Assembly (NCBI GenBank): GCA_002426015.1
Contig: DINS01000027.1
Span: forward strand, 14,654-78,653
Source of the DNA: Flavobacteriaceae bacterium UBA5534
GTDB lineage: Bacteria > Bacteroidota > Bacteroidia > Flavobacteriales > Flavobacteriaceae
Direction of reading: 5' to 3'
Length of the DNA stretch: 64,000 nucleotides
Shown here: piece by piece, positions 60,840 to 64,000 of the stretch
Numbering within the stretch: the first letter of the stretch is position 1
How the letters are laid out: the number at the start of each line of letters is the position of its first letter
Notes under the pieces: model-generated
What the model was told of the DNA's origin: nothing
Databases searched by the model: none
Seen by the model: only the letters and a program-made list of their open reading frames with translations
Made by a program: the position numbers and the translations under genes

Positions 60840-61373
60840 ATGAGCAAGTTAGTATCTCCAATAAATTTCAAAGCATGGATTGAAGAAAACAGATATCTTC
60901 TAAAACCACCTGTTGGCAATAAAGTGGTGTGGAAAGATGGCGATTTTATTGTCATGGTCGTTGGTGGACCGAACAGTCGCAAGGATTACCATTACAACGA
61001 AACACCAGAATTTTTCTACCAAATAGAAGGTGATATTGTCTTGAAAATCATTGATAATGGCACACCAAAAGATGTTCACATCAAAGAAGGTGATATTTAT
61101 TTATTACCACCTAAAGTGCCTCATTCACCGCAACGTGGTGCCAATACCGTTGGTTTGGTAATTGAATACAAACGCCCTAAAGGTATGCGCGATGCTTTGC
61201 TTTGGTTTTGTGAAAACTGTACCACTAAATTATATGAAGAGGATTTTTCGGTAAAAAACATTGAAACTGATATGCCTGTAATTTTTGATAAATATTATAA
61301 TGACAAAAACAAACGTACTTGCCCAAATTGTGGCGAAATAATGCATCCACCTAAAAAAGTTCAGATAGATTAA
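60840..61373 (+). CDS. nbaC: 3-Hydroxyanthranilate 3,4-dioxygenase
   Basis: Non-haem iron dioxygenase that opens 3-hydroxyanthranilate to 2-amino-3-carboxymuconate semialdehyde. The 177-residue cupin has the iron ligands in DYHYNETPEFFYQIEGD (His, Glu) and VPHSPQRGAN (His). The C-terminal second iron site of bacterial enzymes is present as CENC and CPNC. Length is typical. It is followed 2 bases later by ACMSD, its direct partner in the pathway. Confidence 0.96.
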   Translation: MSKLVSPINFKAWIEENRYLLKPPVGNKVVWKDGDFIVMVVGGPNSRKDYHYNETPEFFYQIEGDIVLKIIDNGTPKDVHIKEGDIYLLPPKVPHSPQRGANTVGLVIEYKRPKGMRDALLWFCENCTTKLYEEDFSVKNIETDMPVIFDKYYNDKNKRTCPNCGEIMHPPKKVQID

Positions 61374-61374
61374 T

Positions 61375-62457
61375 ATGAAACGAAAACTTCGCATTAATGG
61401 TCACTCGCACTTACTGCCTTACCCTGAGGAAATTCCGCAGTTTATGAAAGACAAAGGGATTTTTTGGGTCGATAAGGACCGGAAATTCATGCTCCAAAAA
61501 GATTGGAGTCGACCAGTGACAGATTCTAGTTTCTTTTTGGATGAGAAATTGATGTGGATGGAGCGTTTTAAAATTGACCATGCGGTCGTTTTAAACCTGT
61601 CTCAATTGTATGGCAACGGATTGCGTGTGGAAGAAATGAAACAAGCGCTTCGTTTTCAAAATGATTTTAATGCAAAAATACAGCGCGAAAATCCGAGTAA
61701 GTTTACCTGTGGCTTTGTGGTGCATCCTGGTTTTGTTCGTGGTGCCTGTTGGGAAATAGAGCGTTGTGTAGAAGAGCTAGGCATGCAGTTGCTGTGTTTA
61801 CCTACGCATTATATGGATACAATCGGAACTTGGCGCTGTATATTTGATGAGGAAAACGAGCCGATTTTTGAATTGGCCAATAAGTACAATCTCGCTGTAG
61901 AAATCCATCCCTATGATGGCGAAAAGTTCATCAAACTGGAGAACACCTCTTGGCGTTTTCATCTCATTTGGATGTTGGCGCAATGTGCAGATGCATATCA
62001 CTTTTTGACCTTAAACGGTTACCAAGATAAATATCCTAATATGCGAACCTGTTTTGCACATGGAGGCCAACTGGCACAAATCAATTTGGGTCGTCGCATC
62101 CAAGGATTTGATGGTAGGCCAGATTTGTTTGAAGGCAAGCACCATCCTCGTAAAGCAGTTGGCCATAAAAACATCTTTTTTGACACATTGGTACACGATA
62201 CTGGTTCTTTACAACTATTGATTAAAAACCAGACACCTAAACAAGTACTGATGGGATTAGATGATCCATATCCTTTAGGTGAAATGGAAAGCGCACAACA
62301 ATCCTCTTACCCTGGCAAGATTTTAGATTTGGCTATTGAGCGAAACATCATCACTGAAGACGAACGCGATGCCATTTGGGAAGACAACGTTATTCAATGG
62401 CTGTGTGGCGATGATGAGATAGCGAAACAAAAATTAAGAGATAGAATTTTAAGTTAA
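61375..62457 (+). CDS. nbaD: 2-Amino-3-carboxymuconate-6-semialdehyde decarboxylase (ACMSD)
   Basis: Amidohydrolase-fold zinc decarboxylase converting ACMS to 2-aminomuconate semialdehyde, diverting carbon from quinolinate/NAD formation. The 360-residue product has the metal motif NGHSHLLPYP (HxH), later His ligands in AVEIHPYDG and CFAHGGQLA, and the Asp in LMGLDDPYPLGE. Its TAA overlaps the ATG of the next gene (TAATG). The presence of this gene indicates catabolic use of the pathway. Confidence 0.95.
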   Translation: MKRKLRINGHSHLLPYPEEIPQFMKDKGIFWVDKDRKFMLQKDWSRPVTDSSFFLDEKLMWMERFKIDHAVVLNLSQLYGNGLRVEEMKQALRFQNDFNAKIQRENPSKFTCGFVVHPGFVRGACWEIERCVEELGMQLLCLPTHYMDTIGTWRCIFDEENEPIFELANKYNLAVEIHPYDGEKFIKLENTSWRFHLIWMLAQCADAYHFLTLNGYQDKYPNMRTCFAHGGQLAQINLGRRIQGFDGRPDLFEGKHHPRKAVGHKNIFFDTLVHDTGSLQLLIKNQTPKQVLMGLDDPYPLGEMESAQQSSYPGKILDLAIERNIITEDERDAIWEDNVIQWLCGDDEIAKQKLRDRILS

Positions 62458-63098
62458 TGCATTTTTTATCTGAAAAATTAGATGACTATGTTGTAAAGCA
62501 TTCTGAAAACGAACCAGAATTATTGCAACAACTCACTCGCGAAACCTATCAAAAAATAATGCAACCTCGTATGTTGAGTGGCCATTATCAGGGTAGAGTG
62601 TTGAGTATGATTTCCAAATTGGTCAACCCAAAATATATTTTGGAAATTGGCACTTATACAGGTTACTCGGCTTTATGTTTGGCTGAAGGTTTGCAAAAGG
62701 ATGGAGAATTGCACACTATCGACATCAATGAAGAATTGGCAGATTTTCAAAGAAAATATTTCACTGCTTCTAACTATGGCGAACACATCCATCAATATGT
62801 TGGTGATGCTTTGGAGGTTATTCCGAAACTTGACATAACCTTTGATTTAGTGTTCATTGATGCAGATAAAGAAAACTACGCCAACTATTTTCATTTGATT
62901 ATTGACAAATTAAAAACTGGAGGAATCATCCTATCGGATAATGTCCTTTGGAGCGGAAAAGTTGTTGAGTCTCTAAAAAAAGATGATATTTCTACAAAGG
63001 CCATTATGGAATATAATCAACTTCTTAAAAATGACAAAAGGATTGAAACTGTTTTGCTTCCCATTCGTGATGGATTGACGATCAGTAGAAAAAAGTAA
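62457..63098 (+). CDS. O-methyltransferase of the caffeoyl-CoA type
   Basis: The 213-residue product has LEIGTYTGYSALCLAEGL (SAM binding), ELHTIDINEEL, VFIDADKENYANYF (metal-binding Asp) and GGIILSDNVLWSGKV. These mark the cation-dependent, catechol-type methyltransferase family. It shares a base with ACMSD, so it is translationally coupled to the kynurenine genes. A substrate such as 3-hydroxyanthranilate or 3-hydroxykynurenine is possible by position, but the family is also used for other metabolites. Confidence 0.88.
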   Translation: MHFLSEKLDDYVVKHSENEPELLQQLTRETYQKIMQPRMLSGHYQGRVLSMISKLVNPKYILEIGTYTGYSALCLAEGLQKDGELHTIDINEELADFQRKYFTASNYGEHIHQYVGDALEVIPKLDITFDLVFIDADKENYANYFHLIIDKLKTGGIILSDNVLWSGKVVESLKKDDISTKAIMEYNQLLKNDKRIETVLLPIRDGLTISRKK

Positions 63099-63175
63099 CT
63101 ATTGATTTTCTCAAAAAAAAGTCGAACTTCGTTTAACATCTGATATAAAACATTAAAACGATTTCATATCATGTC

Positions 63176-63185
63176 GTTGGCAGTA
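63176..63185. repeat. Left arm of inverted repeat bounding a cassette-like unit
   Basis: GTTGGCAGTA, perfect complement of TACTGCCAAC at 63921-63930. It begins 17 bases before the ORF start. Confidence 0.65.
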
Positions 63186-63192
63186 AGCTAAA

Positions 63193-63939
63193 ATGAACGA
63201 AACGCATAAAAAACAAATTCGGAATCATTCCATAATTATTTTAATTGGAATTTTAATTATAATAGTATTTGGAAATGAAACTTCTTGGTTGAGATATTTT
63301 AACATTTTAGCTATCTTAATAATATTGAGAAGTTTAATTTGGTTTATTTCTAACTCTGAAGAACTTCTATTTTATATTTTTCCAACGAAAACAATTCGTG
63401 AGAAAAAACCAAAACTAAAAGATAAAATTTGGAGTCACCTATCAATGGTTTTATTTTTTTCTGGACTAGTATTTTTAATATTTCAAATGGGCAATATTGA
63501 AAATATAATTGAGGAGTCGAGTTTTTGGAAAAATTTTGGCTTTTTAGGATTTAGTTTCAGTTTAGTTTGCTTGTTTTTTCTTTATAAATTTCAACCTTCA
63601 GTATTTAGTGAAAGCGGAAGGAGATATTCGGTCATTTTTGGTTTTGTTTTTGGCTTAACAGGTTTAACTATTTCAACTACAAGTTTTCTAAATAAAAAAA
63701 ATGCCGAAAAAGAAACAGTGCTTACTGAATTTACTATTAATCGAAAAAGTACTGGTGGAAAAAAGAATAGGTCACATTGGATTTTTATTAATATAAAAGA
63801 ATCTGAAAGAAGGTTTGAAATAAAACCGAACTTATGGAATAAATTAAAAGTTGGAGATAGAGTTTTATTAGAATTACAAAAGGGACATTTTGAATACGAT
63901 TTTGTGAAAGAAATAAAGCCTACTGCCAACACCGTATAA
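63193..63939 (+). CDS. Hypothetical membrane protein in a cassette-like unit
   Basis: The 248-residue product is not recognised. It has about five hydrophobic helices (first around residues 13-27, last near 155-170). A soluble C-terminal segment of about 70 residues carries SHWIFINIKESERRFEIKPN and KVGDRVLLELQKG, a beta-rich look. It is more AT-rich than the kynurenine genes and lies between perfect 10-bp inverted repeats, with the right one inside the last codons. This suggests arrival as a mobile unit. No motif indicates a function. Confidence 0.6.
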   Translation: MNETHKKQIRNHSIIILIGILIIIVFGNETSWLRYFNILAILIILRSLIWFISNSEELLFYIFPTKTIREKKPKLKDKIWSHLSMVLFFSGLVFLIFQMGNIENIIEESSFWKNFGFLGFSFSLVCLFFLYKFQPSVFSESGRRYSVIFGFVFGLTGLTISTTSFLNKKNAEKETVLTEFTINRKSTGGKKNRSHWIFINIKESERRFEIKPNLWNKLKVGDRVLLELQKGHFEYDFVKEIKPTANTV

Positions 63940-64000
63940 AAAAAATTGCTAGTTTTAGCTAAACCAAAGTTAGTTGCTTGTTTGCTAGCTTCTGATTTTC
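63921..64000. mobile_element. Left half of a cassette-boundary palindrome, cut by window end
   Basis: TACTGCCAACACCGTATA is followed by an A run, TTGCTAGTTTTAGCTAAAC and a stretch rich in GCTAG/GCTTG sub-units. It resembles the recombination-site-like long imperfect palindromes that separate small ORFs in flavobacterial genomes. The other half would lie past 64000. The classical integron attC core (RYYYAAC/GTTRRRY) is not matched. Confidence 0.45.

Noticed and set aside
63921..64000. Classical integron attC site
   Set aside because: The core bases TGCCAAC and GTTGGCA do not fit RYYYAAC and GTTRRRY, and no integron integrase gene is in the window; only a cassette-like unit is claimed.

Overview
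The window is a gene-dense, AT-rich stretch of a Bacteroidota chromosome, almost certainly from the family Flavobacteriaceae. The evidence is the gldKLMN gliding/type IX secretion locus, the flavobacterial exosortase XrtF with its partner, the Bacteroidota promoter box TAnnTTTG (perfect copies ahead of about a dozen genes), many Bacteroidota-type lipoproteins, and the absence of Shine-Dalgarno dependence. A genus cannot be fixed from the sequence alone. No rRNA, tRNA, CRISPR array, transposase or phage gene is visible, and no gene-free stretch exceeds 300 bases.

Layout. 1-10.8 kb (mostly minus strand): gldK-gldL-gldM-gldN, preceded by a degenerate arginase-fold protein and topA, then an LVIVD-repeat lipoprotein and a membrane protein. 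10.9-16.5 kb (plus): miaB, a lipoprotein, a sensor-less sigma-54 activator, lptE, a TPR-like protein and secG. 16.6-18.7 kb: groES-groEL behind a good sigma-54 promoter match. 18.8-25.4 kb: a DUF6090-like protein; a probable metal/copper module (Cys-rich HYC_CC_PP-type protein, TonB receptor, HMA protein); exosortase XrtF and partner; an fRMsr-like GAF protein; a MacB-type permease. 25.6-33.7 kb: purH, then the cell-shape operon mreB-mreC-mreD-mrdA-rodA and a methyltransferase. 33.7-40.8 kb: valS, a DUF1573 protein, an aspartyl protease with PDZ domain, an aminotransferase and murB. 41-45.1 kb: an ECF sigma/anti-sigma pair, aqpZ, a small Cys-rich membrane protein, a glycosyltransferase and a second ECF sigma factor. 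45.2-54.7 kb: lipA-gap, a TPR hybrid histidine kinase, lpxK, the Nif3-DUF164 pair, msrA, a methyltransferase and a lipoprotein. 54.8-63.1 kb: a CDGSH/ferredoxin-like protein and a kynurenine catabolic operon (kynU, kmo, RidA, ALDH, SDR, 3-hydroxyanthranilate dioxygenase, ACMSD, O-methyltransferase). 63.1-64 kb: an AT-rich membrane-protein ORF bounded by a perfect 10-bp inverted repeat, looking like a mobile gene cassette cut by the window end.

The most interesting lead is regulatory. A 13-bp near-palindrome (TGA[C/A]ACTTTGTCA) occurs upstream of groES, next to a -24/-12 sigma-54 promoter, and also overlaps the -33 box of the miaB promoter. That miaB transcription unit appears to encode a sigma-54 activator with no sensor domain. 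This fits a self-limiting sigma-54 circuit controlling the chaperonin. Other leads are enzyme-fold proteins missing key residues: an arginase fold without several metal ligands, a DUF164 'zinc ribbon' without any cysteine, and an SDR without the Tyr-x-x-x-Lys pair in the kynurenine operon.
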